In this document: one piece after another, positions 32,207-44,204 of the stretch
How positions within the stretch are numbered: the stretch's first letter is position 1
Layout of the letters: every line of letters begins with the position of its first letter
NCBI GenBank assembly: GCA_021018995.1
Contig: CM037586.1
Coordinates: forward strand, 3,322,328 to 3,386,327
DNA length: 64,000 nucleotides
Reading direction: 5' to 3'
From: Chloranthus sessilifolius
Taxonomy: Eukaryota; Streptophyta; Magnoliopsida; Chloranthales; Chloranthaceae
Made by a program: the position numbers and the translations under genes
Notes under the pieces: model-generated
Database searches by the model: none
What the model saw: the letters and a program-made list of their open reading frames with translations, nothing else
What the model was told of the DNA's origin: nothing

Positions 32207-35200
32207 TCTGCCTCATACATTCGTCCAACACAAAATTGAACACAATCTTTTCAGCAGCTTTATTATCACAATGAATAAGCATGAGAATACTCGCTAGAAA
32301 TCTGACCTCTGAAATAAGATAAAGAGAGCCATACTAACTCATAACTCCGTGAGCAATCGCATGATACTCGGCTCAACACTAGACTTGGAGGCAACAAGGT
32401 GTTTTTTCATTTTCCATGAAACAAGGTTGCCTCCAAAGAAAACACGATACCCAGAAGTAGAGCGATAGCCAATGATTGAACTTGCCCAATCAGCATTAGT
32501 GAATCCAGATATATAAAGGTGACCATGAGAATGATACACAAGACCACGACCAAGACTAGACTTTAAGTATCTCAAATTGCAATGAATCGTAGCTAACTGA
32601 GGCGCAAATAAGCATGCATAAACTAGCTTGCAAGACTAATAGCAAAGCAATATCTTCTCACAAAAGTGTAAGATAGACAATCAGCCTACAAGGAAACAAT
32701 CGGCCTACAAGCTGCTGATACTCTCTAATGTCAAATAGGAACTCACTCTCATGGAGAGAGTGCTTAGAATCCATAGGAGAGGAAGCAGGTATGCATCCAA
32801 GCATGCCCATAATATTTAACAAATCTAGAACATATTCTCTTTGAACAAAAAAATCCCTTTATTTGATCTAACAACCTCCAAGCCAAGAAAATATTTTAGG
32901 TTGCCAAAGTCTTTCACTTCAAAAGTCCGACCAAGCTCCTCCTTTAGTTAAGAAATGAAGGAAGAACCACCTCTTGTAATCATCATGTGATCAACATATA
33001 CCGGCAAAATTGTATGGTTGGCAGGACTAGAATCACAAAAATTGTGTGCTCTGAGCCCCATACTAATGACTACCACATTGAAAGACTGCAACCAGCCACA
33101 GGGCGATTGTTTTGAACCGTATAAGGACATTTTTCAAGTATACATACTTTCGCAGTCTCCCCTGAAATCGAAAGCTTGATGGAGTGTCCCCACAAATTTC
33201 CTCAATGAGATCACCATGAAGAAAAGCATCTTTTACATCTAGCTGACAAAGGGGCCAATTCTTATTGGCCACAATAGAAAGGAGGATGTGCACAAATGTA
33301 AACATGGCCACAAGGGCAAATGTGGCATCATAACAAGAGCCATATGCTTGAATATAACCACAGCCCATTAGGCGAACCTTACATCGAGAAACACAACCAT
33401 TTGGATTATGTTTTACAGTGAAACCCACTTGCATTCATTGTCCTCTTTCCTAAAGGAAGCACTACTAGTTCTCATGTGTGATTGCTTTCAAGGGCATTCA
33501 TTTCATCTACCATCGCAGCCTTCCAAGCAAAATGAGAAAGGGAAGAATGAACGATACAGATATGGTGACAGTATCAATTGTAGAGAAAAAGGCCTATAAG
33601 ATGAAGACATAGAGTGATAACATATATAGTGAGCAATAGGATAGGGTGTAACACCTGACCGAACACCCTTCCAAAGGGAAATAGCTACATCAAGATCTTA
33701 AGTATCAATGGGACTAGGGACACTAGTAGCAAGAGAATTTGTAGGAGGTACAAGGATAGACCTCTCAATTGTATCTACTTGCACAGATGATTAAGTTGAG
33801 GCCAGACAGAGTAGGGCTCATGTACGTGTCTGCGAACAATAGGTGTGATAATGTTTCTATTGTTACATAGTTGGCTGAGTGGAGCATGGGGTACCAATAG
33901 GCTGCTGTATAGGAGGTTGTGGAGTAGGAACTAGAGCTAATGAAGAAACAGGGACCACAGGCCAAATAATGGGAGGAGAAGTTATAAGTGCAGAGATGAG
34001 AGTGGACTCAGACGGATATCCTTTAATCTAATTTATCCCGATTAGGACGAAGGTCCTGTATAAAACAAGTGCACCAAAATACTTAGGGTACAATACTAAA
34101 CATGGATTCATTAGGATGCAAGATAGAAAGAGAAGCATGACTTGCAAGAATCCTCGAAAAAGTACTATTAAATAAAAAACAAGTAGCGAGTAAAGCCATT
34201 CACCAATAGGCTTTAGGGACATGCATACCCACACAATAAGGACCGAGTAACTCCAATATGGTGCGTGTGCTTGCACTAACCAACTTCATTTTATGGAGTA
34301 TAGGAACATGAAAATTGGACAATCCACTGGTCCTCAAGAGATTGAGCAAAGGAACGAGAGGTGTAATCTCCCTCACTATCAAAACGAAATCCTTCGAGAG
34401 AGGTAACAACAAGAGAAGGATCCGAGTTACATGAATGAATCATCTCAAAAGAGCATTGCTCCTTTGCATGTGGAAAGAAAAAGTACTCCTTGCTTAGAAA
34501 GGGTAAAAACCTCACACTGAAATTTTGATTTCATGTAAACAAATTTAAAGGAAGAACTCAAAGAGCTCAAGTTATGAAATTCGACATGTCCGAATTTGGC
34601 ATGCCAGTACCAAGACTTGCAATAATAGGAAGAGATAACAGGACGAAAGATCAAGAGAAGAATTAGCAACACCAGTAATAGATGTACACATACGTTCAAA
34701 CATCCAAAATAGTATACTCCTCTTCACTGTCCTTACCAATTGTCCTTTTCAGGTCATATCTCAAGTAGGACAACGAGAGGGATAATAGTTAACAATGCAG
34801 TTTAAATTTTGCAGGAATACTAACATACGTAATTGAGTAGAAACATGGGGAACAAAAAGAACATCAGATATCGGAATGTCTCCAACTCCTATCACCGGAC
34901 TAGTGGAACACTCAACGAAGCGGACCTGGGATGACGATGATAGTGGTGAAAAAGACTAGTAGCCCTGTTAATCTCCAGTCATACCTTTCATGCCCAATGT
35001 GAAGATAATATAGAAATAGTAGCAAGACGGAAGTAACTTGTTGTGAATCAATGGTCATCGTAGCTGGTATAGTGCTCAATAAACCAAATAAGGAAGCCAT
35101 TGTAGCCACTAACACTATTAGAAATAATAGTCCACAAGCCATTCACTAAAAAGTCTCAAAAACAAAATCGTCATTGTATTACCACTAAATTCTCATTGTA

Positions 35201-35340
35201 GCTAGCAGTTATCATCCAAAACATGAACAAGTTGACCAGAGAAGTCCATTAATCTTGTTGACACGAATTTTTGAAAGCTTCACATTTCAAAAAATTATCC
35301 CTCTATTTTCAGGAATTGAAAAGTGTAAAGGTAATGAGGT
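32207..35340 (-). mobile_element. Ty1/copia LTR retrotransposon copia-2, interior, fossil
   Basis: Read on the minus strand from high to low coordinates: protease region near 34900-35140, pre-integrase/integrase at about 34000-34700 (WHAKFGH, FQCEVFTLSK), reverse transcriptase at about 32950-33430 (WPLCQLDVKDAFLHGDL, SLYGSKQSPCGW, PVYVDHMMI), and RNase H at about 32207-32580 (GFTNADWASS, STSGYRVFFGG, CDNKAAEKI). No LTR could be delimited. The copy is broken, with well over ten breaks, and is old. It is related to but clearly distinct from copia-1. Confidence 0.8.
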
Positions 35341-35427
35341 AACACATAAGTGGACACCCATATTTCTAACAAAAAAGGACTTCTACCTGAAGTAGAAGTG
35401 ACCCATGTAAAATGGATCCTGCATGGG

Positions 35428-35429
<2 letters not shown>

Positions 35430-35471
<42 letters not shown>

Positions 35472-35800
35472 ACCGATGCAGGTTCATCCCTGCATGGGCC
35501 ACTCCCTCTCTCACTCGCTCTCTCTCTTTCTAGACCCACGTAGACCCCCTACGTGCGTCTTTCATTGTCTTCCTCTCTCTAGACAATGCAAACACTCTAC
35601 ATGGGTCTCCCTCTCTTTCGCTTTTTCTTTCTCCTCCTTTCCCTCTCTAGACCCATGCACACCCCATTTGTGGGTCTCTCTCTCTCTCTAGATCCACACA
35701 GAGTGACCCGATGGGTCTCCCTCTCTTTCCCCTTTCTCTCTCTAGACCCACGTAGAGTCACTATTGTGTGGATCTCACTCTAACTCTCTCTTGTTTCTCT
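35430..35800. repeat. CT-rich microsatellite grading into a degenerate minisatellite
   Basis: A pure (CT)n run at about 35433-35468 is followed by four or five diverged units of roughly 60-75 bp, each a CT-rich stretch followed by TAGACCCACGTAGA-, TAGACCCATGCACA- or TAGATCCACACAGA-like sequence and GGGTCTC. The open reading frames across it are a by-product of the repeat. Confidence 0.85.
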
Positions 35801-37927
35801 CCTGTTCACCACCTACATAAAGATAATTGTCTTACCTTACCAATTCGTGTGACATATGAGATCTACGCCTCCCCCTCTGACTGCAGATTCCACTCCAAGA
35901 TTTGCAAACCTTCAGATGGTAACTTCTAGTAACCACCACGGTAACTATAAATAGCAGCTCCTCAATATTTCGAGAATTCGAAGTTTTCAGCTTCTCCCTG
36001 CGTGAAAGCGTTGTGCAAACTCCATCTCGAGGTATCTCTCAGGTTGCACATAGGAATTTTGGCCTTTATGCCCATGCCTAACCCTTTATTTTTCGAGTTG
36101 CACTTAAGAATTTGGGCCTTGAAGTCCGTGCTTAAGCATTTATTTCCCCCTTAGGGATTTGGGTCTAATACCCAGACCTAAGTCCTAACCCTTCTATAGA
36201 TAAAAGAAAAAGTCCTAACCCTTCTCTCAAAGAGAATGGGCGGAGGTTCTAGCGAGTTTCCCCCTCCCATGGGAGGGTATAAGTTGATTATGGAGATACC
36301 TTCTTATCAGAGGGCCATGGCTCCTCGTGAACGCGGAGAATTTTCCTCATGGTGTGGGCAATCGGTCCTTTAATCCAAAGTACGAACCTTAACCCTCGAC
36401 TAGGAAATTCCATTAAAAGCAATTACAAGTCTAGCTCGGATCACGCGTGAGAATGGTGGAACCATCTCGAACTACGATCCCTTTCTAAAATGGGGTTCAA
36501 CCATTGATGTTCACATTCAATCTACTCTTCTTAAGAGGAGATGATGATTCAATACAAGCCATATTGGTGTTCACATTAAATCTACTCTTCTTACGAGGAG
36601 AAAATGATTCAATGCAAGCCCCCTTCTTCCCGTATCGAAGAATCACGGCTTGATCACAAGAGTACGCTTAACGGGATGATCCTCAATCCACATAATCATG
36701 ATTAAGCTCCTCACTATTGAGGTTTCCCTTAAATTAAAGATTCAATTCTTAACCTCGAGATAGGAAATTCATTTAAAAAGGTCAGGTTCGATCCACTAAT
36801 GTTCGGATTTGAAGATCGCCGAAACAAAATGCCCCACTGTGATCATTGAAGGTTCAAAGCACGTGAAAGCCTTAACAGGACATATTGGGTGAAGGCCCAA
36901 ACTACGCAAATGATGAGGATCAAGGCCCAAATTTATAATCAGTTATGCTGGAATAAGGACAAACTCCATATAGGAAGCTCGACCCAAGGTTCGGACCATA
37001 ATGGAGTCATAGAGAACTCAGGTCCTATTACAAGGCCAATAATGAATTAACTAAGGTCAAACCCCAACCCTCAGAGGGTTCGGTTTAGATCCAATGAAGA
37101 TTCAACCTAAATACCAAGGAATTCAATGGGCGTGACCAACGTTAAACTTTCCAATTATCAAAATACTATTGATTTCAATGGTCATCTACCAAAAGAAGGT
37201 CATGGATTCCATGTTGAACATTGTATACGAGACTGGGCATCACGTGAGATACTAAGGCTCATCCAGGAGGTTATGGGGCCTGAAAACATGTCCATACTCC
37301 TATGTGGCCATTCAATGAGCGGGCATGGTTACCTATACGAAGACGCGTACATCTACCTGCCGGTATTTCACATAAAGCAATACTAGATGGATGTAGTATG
37401 TTAAATATTCACTTCATGAGATTCATAACGTTCCGAAGGTTTTAACGACGAAGATGAAGATAATGATGGCGAAGATGCAAGCAAAGACCGACAGTCTAGA
37501 GTTGTATTTATTTTCAGAGATATATTGTTGTAATTTTGTAGCTTTTAATAAGAGGTATTCAACTATTTGATGTAAGTAACTGCGCATCGAGAGCGATACC
37601 CAGAAGTGCAAAGTTCCCACAATCTCAATAAACCCACTCGTAGCGAGGGGAAATTTGAGGCAATTTGTTTGTGAATGAAATTTACTACTTCTTACACAAA
37701 TTTGTTCTGCACAAAGCCGACACCAAATTCCCGCGAGGAACATTAAAATACAAGAACAATCACAAATATGTTCACCTCCTCAGCAAAACAATAGGTCAGA
37801 CTCATCTAAGAGAAGCATTTAACATACACGGTTGTAAAAAAACGATAGCCAACCAAGTACGAGAACTTGAATTTCTCGCTCATAATGAAATGGGATTCAA
37901 TGCACCTTGTTGAAATCTAAACCAAAC
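35801..37927. other. Unassigned stretch with a 60-bp tandem duplication
   Basis: I recognise no gene. Positions 36506-36565 and 36566-36625 are two diverged copies of a 60-bp unit (TGTTCACATTCAATCTACTC). An 86-codon open frame at 37126-37386 starts MGVTNVKLSNYQNTIDFNG and contains a CGHSMSGHG stretch; I know no family for it and cannot say it is expressed. The repetitive, GGGTTTGGGCC-bearing sequence at 36040-36240 looks like non-coding parts of an LTR element, but no ends were found. Confidence 0.4.
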
Positions 37928-38200
37928 TGTAACAACCCAGATTCACATTCCACGATATAATCCGATTTTGAGCTTAAGTTTCCTCCCGAGTTCTGTTCCT
38001 GGCATGGGCTTAAGTCCCCACCCAAAACGCGACGTTTGTGTATCAGAGCGCACAATGGAAGATATTATCCGATTTTGGGCTTATGTCCCCTCCCCGATTT
38101 GGTTCCTGGCATAGGCTTAACTCCCCACCCAAAAGAAATGGGGAGGGGACTTGAGCCTAGAACAGAACAATATCGTGGTATTTGGGTCTAGGTCATTACA
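37928..38200. repeat. Short solo LTR (273 bp)
   Basis: Begins TGTAACAACCCAGATTC, ends GGTCTAGGTCATTACA (TG...CA) and is flanked by an exact 5-bp duplication CAAAC (37923-37927 and 38201-38205). Two internal diverged copies of a unit starting GATATAATCCGATTTTG and ending TCCCCACCCAAAA are present. The size and ends suggest a TRIM/SMART-like or other small LTR family. A fossil left by recombination between LTRs. Confidence 0.82.
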
Positions 38201-38205
38201 CAAAC

Positions 38206-39079
38206 TCACGTAACCACTGATGTATTTTATCCCCTATAGGACCCTCGAAAACAGTGAGTGAGGGATGTAGAGAGACAACCAAAGAACCCAGCAAAACAGG
38301 TTCTTAGAAGCTTCAAATGACAATGTTGCAAGAGGAGGAAAACATAAGCATTGAATTCCAATTCAGTGATGTGAGCCTCAAATCAAACTATGAAGGTCAA
38401 ATGTTCGCTTGCTAATGTCAATAAGACATCATGCTGACATCAACAAGAACGCGTGACAAGGCACAATAATAAAAAAAGGTCTTGGAACTTTGCTTTGATA
38501 TGAAGAAGTTTAGGGTTGGTGGTGAGTGATTTGATTACTGGTATTAGGCAAAGAAAAGTACTTTTACGTTTAGGGTTAGAGAAGAAAGAAAAAGGAAGAA
38601 ACTAGAGAGAATTGCCTAGTTGGCTTAGATAGCCCACTAGCTTTTATATTGATAATAAATAGGATACCTTTATTTGCATCTACTGAATCTTTGAAGGCAC
38701 CTATGCCAAAAATTGTTTAAACCAGACAATCAGTTTTTGTTGCATGAACGCATCTCAAAAAGTGACTTGAAAATTGTGTTTGAGGATGAGATGTGTAACG
38801 TAGCTTGCCAGTCATTTTTTTTGGGATATGTGCCAAGTGGAATAAAAAAACTCACTATCTGATGCTACACCCATAATCTGAAGATACATCATGATTCATG
38901 ACACATTGGGACGAAAAAATGATCTCCATAGTCTGATTCAAAAAAGTCAACAGGTTCTCTGCATGCCAATATAGTGTACGTTAATTGGTCCAATGGACTT
39001 TCTTTCCTCCGTATACACACGCATATATAGTATACATTAATCCCACCTTCTTCGTTGTTAGGTCATACTTCGTTATCCA
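38206..39079. other. Non-coding stretch, nothing recognised
   Basis: AT-rich DNA with no supported coding region, RNA gene or bounded repeat that I can name. Confidence 0.5.
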
Positions 39080-41412
39080 TGAATAGACGCATTCTTGTAG
39101 ATTAAATAGGGACAAAAAATACGCTTTGATGTCATTTTTAATAATTTTTGCTTTTACATCCTGAAAATGATATCAAAGTGTATTTTTTGCCCCTATTTAA
39201 TTTACAACAATGCGTCTATTCATGGATGCAGTGGAAACTTGCAAATTTCTAACTTTCCATCAGACTTTTATAAAAGCTTGTAACATGTGTTTTATTCGAT
39301 GCTTAATGAGAAATGAGGTGTATTTATAGAATTTTTATATTTTTGAAAAAAATTTAAATTACATGTCACCAAACATCTTCCCACTTTATTTAAGTATAGA
39401 TAAATGTTACATCATGCGCATGGCCATCATATAGATTAGATTCATCCTAAGATTGCGTTGAAAAAATATTTGTTCCATGCATTTAAAAGCATAGAAGCAT
39501 CATAAAATGAACTGCTACCATGTGATTGCCCAAATCTACTATAGCCATCCATTTTATGTCATTTATGGCCACTTAATCATATAGTACAAATGATATTTTA
39601 TGCAATTTTAAAATTGGATCCCATCTATGTTATAGCTCCAGGAACAATGCCGCACTACGTGGCACTAATATCATGCCATGTGTGATGGAATGTGAGTAAT
39701 ATCATAAAGCGCCACAAAACGGATGGCTACCGTTGTCCAAATCTGTTTTAGCTGTCACTTTATGGCACATGTGCATCATCATCCTATCCTTATCCCATAT
39801 ATTTGGGGTTGGCTATCTGAGTCCAATTCCTTCACTCGTTTATGTTTACCGCTAAGATCTTTGTTACTCTACAATCAATCACTTCTCACTACTTCCCTCC
39901 AATTCTTCTCTAGTCTTCTCCTTCTTCGACTTCCCTGGGGTTGTAATGTCACAATCTTCCATACACAAGATCTGTTCTAACTTCTGATGGAGATTTTCAG
40001 ATCATCTCAAATGACATTATGTAATTTTCTCCTATCCAGAAGCCTAATTTCAAATTTCCGCTTTTGCACTCATTTGTTACTTTATCATTTCTTGCTGACC
40101 CTCCAATCTATTTCTTATGGATAACCTGGGACTAATCTTGCAACCACAAGGATATAAAATTGTCCATCTTAACATATACATCTCAGCTCCATGCATTCTA
40201 ACCTCAAGTAGTTTTTCGAATGACAGGTCTTACCATTGTCTTACAACAGCATCCCTTCAATAAAAACGGGACTTGTGTTGCACAATACCCAAGGCGCAAA
40301 ATGATGCCACACGCACAGATAACTAACTTGTTCACTCTCAAAAGTGGACAAATTGATTACCATAATTTTGAATAAAATAATATAATGATATTTTTTGGGT
40401 TATCTTCTTAAATTTCAGTTTTTGAGGATTAAAGAACTATCAAAAACTTCAATAGATTTAGATCAATAGAAATCAATCTCTCACCCCTAAAAGCTAACAA
40501 TTAAAGTTTGAAGAGGCACTGACTGTAAATGCTAGCTTCTGACATGTAAAAGTCTATGAAATTCTTACATATTCATTTAATAGATGAAGCTGATGATGGA
40601 AGTCAAATTTATTTTGGTAAAGGGTTAATGGGAGCTCACCTTAGGCTTATTATAAAGCTCTCAACATCTCACTTTTTGGGCCACATGGCCGACTTTTTGG
40701 GGAAATCCAAAATGCACAAGTGGCTAATATCTTATGAAGAACATCAGGGTTCAAACTATTCAATCGAGTAGGAGTCCATAAGCACTATAATATGAGCAAC
40801 TACAATAGATTTGGACAATCTCACGATAGTAATTCATTTTGTTGCGTTATGTTTTTAGTCGCATGATATCCTTAATTTGTACACAGGACATAATTTATCT
40901 TCATGTGATGCCACATCATTCATGGGGCCATCATATAAATGAGATTCAACTTTATGATTGTTAACAAATATCATTGCTACTTTGTGATTAAGAAATCACA
41001 GGTACCATAACATGAATGGCTAAAAACATATTTAGACAAGCGAATGGTATTCATTCATTTTGTGCCACTTTTACACTTTCACTCACCTAGTAGAAATATT
41101 TTTCAAAGCAATCTTAAGATGAATTCAACCTATATGATGGCCATGTAAATCATGTACCATCAACATATACATATATAAAACAAAAAGATGTTTAGTAACA
41201 CGCAATTTAAAGAAATTTTTTACCTAAAAAATATGTAAATACACCTCATTTCCCTTTTAGAATGTTTTCCTAGAAAAAGAACAATTAAAAAAAACACCGT
41301 CCGAGGATTTTAAGTGGGGAGACAACTTTTTGTTCGCTTATTTATAAGTTCTCCAAAGCATTAAACCAAAAGTCTATTTGCTCCTATTTAATTTACAACA
41401 ATGCCCCTATGT
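39080..41412. mobile_element. Long inverted-repeat element LIR1 (about 2.3 kb)
   Basis: Left arm (about 39080-39770) and right arm (about 40780-41412) are diverged inverted copies. Outer ends are GACGCATTCTTGTAGATTAA and, on the other strand, GGGGCATTGTTGTAAATTAA. Further paired landmarks are GAGAAATGAGGTGTATTTA (39309) with its complement at about 41230, GGCCATCATATAGATT with its complement near 41140, and TTGTCCAAATCTGTTTTAG with its complement near 40805. A smaller hairpin lies at the left end (about 39077-39229). No clear target duplication was found; long arms fit a Mutator-like or foldback element. A minus-strand RTE piece lies between the arms. Confidence 0.72.
39772..40250 (-). repeat. 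RTE-type LINE 3' fragment inside LIR1
   Basis: On the minus strand, near 39775-39815, the sequence reads PTPNIWDKDRMMM-like, a common C-terminus of plant RTE LINEs, next to a run resembling a TGATGA tail. The remaining upstream sequence resembles RTE reverse-transcriptase DNA but is too decayed to read. The call is from memory of such tails. Confidence 0.4.
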
Positions 41413-41999
41413 AGGGTAAAGTAGTCTAGGGGTCTTGCAACCCTCACAATGAAGAAATTGAGATTAGCATATTATATCTAGACATTTATATTATAATAGC
41501 CGACGATATCCCATGTTGGTGAGAAACAGCATTGGATGATTGTCAAGTTGTTTTGAAGAAGAAAAAAGGGTTTGACCTGTGGGATCATAACAGTAATAGG
41601 ATATTCTCTATTATGGGTTGTTCGGCCATCATGGGTGGGAGCTTAAAAGGCACGTTCGCATGACCTTTTAACGCGCACAGACTTTGCAATGCATAGAAGG
41701 CCATGCGCGTCACAAGGTCGTGTAGACATGCAGTCCACACTCCGGCCCACGATGGTCAGACCACCCATCATAGACAACTCCCAATCATATTGACCTCTTC
41801 ATGGAAAGATGGAGTAAGGTCAAACTAATCAAAGCCCTTCAAAATATAAAGTAATATGTTGGAGTGTTTGGATGACTAGATGTGTTTCCTTCAATGAGTT
41901 TGACTATGGTGCATGGCCAATTTACTACAGCAGAACATCTATGTCGTGCTCTGTCGAAACCTTGAAATGCACAAAAATCGATGGATGACCCAACACCAT
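41413..41999. other. Non-coding stretch between two inverted-repeat elements
   Basis: No gene is seen. Around 41610-41770 there are partly self-complementary words (GATGGGTGGGAG and ACCACCCATCAT; AAGGTCGTG and CATGACCTT), suggesting another small decayed foldback, without defined ends. Confidence 0.4.
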
Positions 42000-43640
42000 G
42001 TGCAGAAGCAAATAAAGGAACCATACCAAACAATTTGTGTGATACACAAGGGACCAAACAAAGAAAGGATTTTCCACATGGTGCACAACATATCCATCAA
42101 CCCATGTACATCGACGTATTGCAAATTACAATAGGATTAGTTGGATTAAAAACATAGGTAAGCTACTGGTCATGCAAACAATGAAACAATCATAATCGTC
42201 TCTAAGTGCCCAATGCAAATGTCGTGGTCAGGTGGATGCCTAGTAGCTATGCATCGTCAACCGCACATATGGTGCTTTAGCCTTTCACTGAATTAGAGCT
42301 CATAAATATTTATGCCTCAATAAAATTTGCGGAAGAGCGCATTGCCCTTGGTGGACAGGTCAAGCATCAAATGCTACCTCCCTAAGAGAGGAAGTGGGGA
42401 TTCACTAAAAAAGAAAGGAGTTGGACATTAGGTACTTGATTTCAGCAACACAGGTCAATGTCTGTCCGCCAACCTGGGTAGATGCATGTATATTTTTTTA
42501 GCGTTAAATCAGTGAAAGCTCATAAGTGTACTTTCATTGTTTTTCATGCTCGTATATAATTGTCTGCCACTTGAGGATTAGCCATTTGAACTAATTGAGA
42601 TTAACGAGAGCACCATCGTTTGTGTTGGATATGTAATACCAACTAAGAGGTGAGAGAGAGAGAGAGAAGAGGGACGACCGCATCAAAGAGAGAGAAAGGA
42701 GAAAGTGATTGATGTGTTGTCTCTTTTTTAAGAAAAAAGGTAGTAAAAGTATGCCGACATGTCATTATAAGAAGCCAATAAGGTCTATAACAAGGACAAT
42801 CAGATCGAAGCAAGGGTTCATCCATCCAAGAATTGCAGAAGCTATCTTTTATTTTAGGCCAGACAAAGGACTACCCATATCCATGAATGGTTGGGCCAAG
42901 GAAGAAAAACCTAAGAACTACACATGTAATCCTACTTTTACTCTTTTTTGGAAAAAAAAACCTCTCTGTCTCTCTCTCTCTGAGAGTTGGAATTAGGTTC
43001 CGAACATGAGAACTATTGATGGTGCTCAAGTCAATCGCCTTCAATCAAGACGGTAAATCCTTAGGAGGTAGACAATTACAGAATCATTTGCGAGTACAAA
43101 ATTTCGTGAAACTACGCTTTTGAGCTTTCATTGCTTTGGTGCTCAAATATATCCATGCATCTCCCAAGGTTGGTTAACGAGATTGACCAACAGTGCTTGG
43201 TTCGTGTGGCTAATGCCAACACCTCCACTTTTCTAAGTGGAACACCACATCCTCTCTCTTAGGGAAGTAGTATTAGGAGCCTGACGTGTGCACGAAAGAT
43301 GATCCTTCCCCAACCTTGATTGTCGCACAAATATTTATGAGTACTAAATCTATGAAAGACCAAAGCACGACATATGCAGTTGATAATGCATGCACCACAA
43401 GGCATCCACCAAAGCATGACATAAGCACTACGTGAACCCATCGATGTCTCGAAGTTTGAACAAATGACTACTAACATGTCCCATTAATCCAACTAATTGT
43501 ATTGCACTAAAACCTCATTTAATGGAGAAAATCTTCCTTAAAATATATATAAACCGATCAATATGTTGTGCACCATGTGCAAATTTTTCCTTTGTTTGCT
43601 CTAGTGCATTGCACAGGTTCCCTACTAGCAAGACTTATGA
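42000..43640. mobile_element. Long inverted-repeat element LIR2 (about 1.6 kb)
   Basis: Left arm (about 42000-42440) and right arm (about 43215-43640) are diverged inverted copies. Paired landmarks: GGATTAGTTGGATTAA (42136) with TTAATCCAACTAATTG (43485); ATGGTGCACAACATATCC (42078) with ATATGTTGTGCACCAT (43561); CATAAATATTTATG (42300) with ACAAATATTTATGAGTAC (43327); and CCTCTCTTAGGGAAGTAG (43252) with the complement at about 42380-42400. The spacer holds GA-rich runs and a small open frame (42709-42996) of no known family. Ends and target duplication are not resolved. Confidence 0.68.
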
Positions 43641-44049
43641 ACCACATGCACGCGTGTGGAAAGTTATAAATGCTCCACTGAGAAAAAGATAGCTAGCGAA
43701 AGATAAATTTTTATCCTAGCACCACAATATGTGACAACATTTAATGTGCCGCTTGGATCATAAGCCACACATGTCACATTGCTAATAATATAGCACATGT
43801 GTAACTAATTAGCAAAGTCTAGGCATCGGTATAAAGCAATGAGCAATATTACTTGTTTTATAGCAAATCTAAACGTTGCTAATTAATAGGCACATGTGTG
43901 ATCATATTTCAATTAACAAAGCCTACGCTTTGCTATGAAACAACTAAAAATTAATATTTGCCACACAAAGTAAAATATTAATGGGCAGATGGGCACAAAC
44001 GAAGCCTAGAAAAGCCAAACCAACAATGAAGAAAGGGGAAAGAGGATAT
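43641..44049. other. AT-rich stretch with short inverted words
   Basis: Repeated CACATGTG, TAATTAGCAAAG and TTGCTAATTAATAG words occur in both orientations between about 43740 and 43950, resembling a small decayed MITE. No coding region is supported. Confidence 0.4.
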
Positions 44050-44204
44050 CTTGCTCTCTAAAGAGAAGAAAGGGATACTTGAATGGTTAGTCGACCCGAA
44101 TGAAGAAGTATTTCCAAGCGAATTCTTGACTTGGGGTGTTGGCGAGGCTTCAGGTGCAAATGAAGAAGCACAACCAAGGAGGAGCATGAGAACCGTCACA
44201 CGGC

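Noticed and set aside
35350-35783. Ser/Leu-rich reading frames over the CT repeat
   Set aside because: Translation of a (CT)n-derived repeat gives long open frames by chance.
42709-42996. Open frame with RTIRSKQGFIHPRIAEAIFYF as a gene
   Set aside because: No family is recognised, it sits in the spacer of an inverted-repeat element, and there is no sign of introns, promoter or conserved ends.
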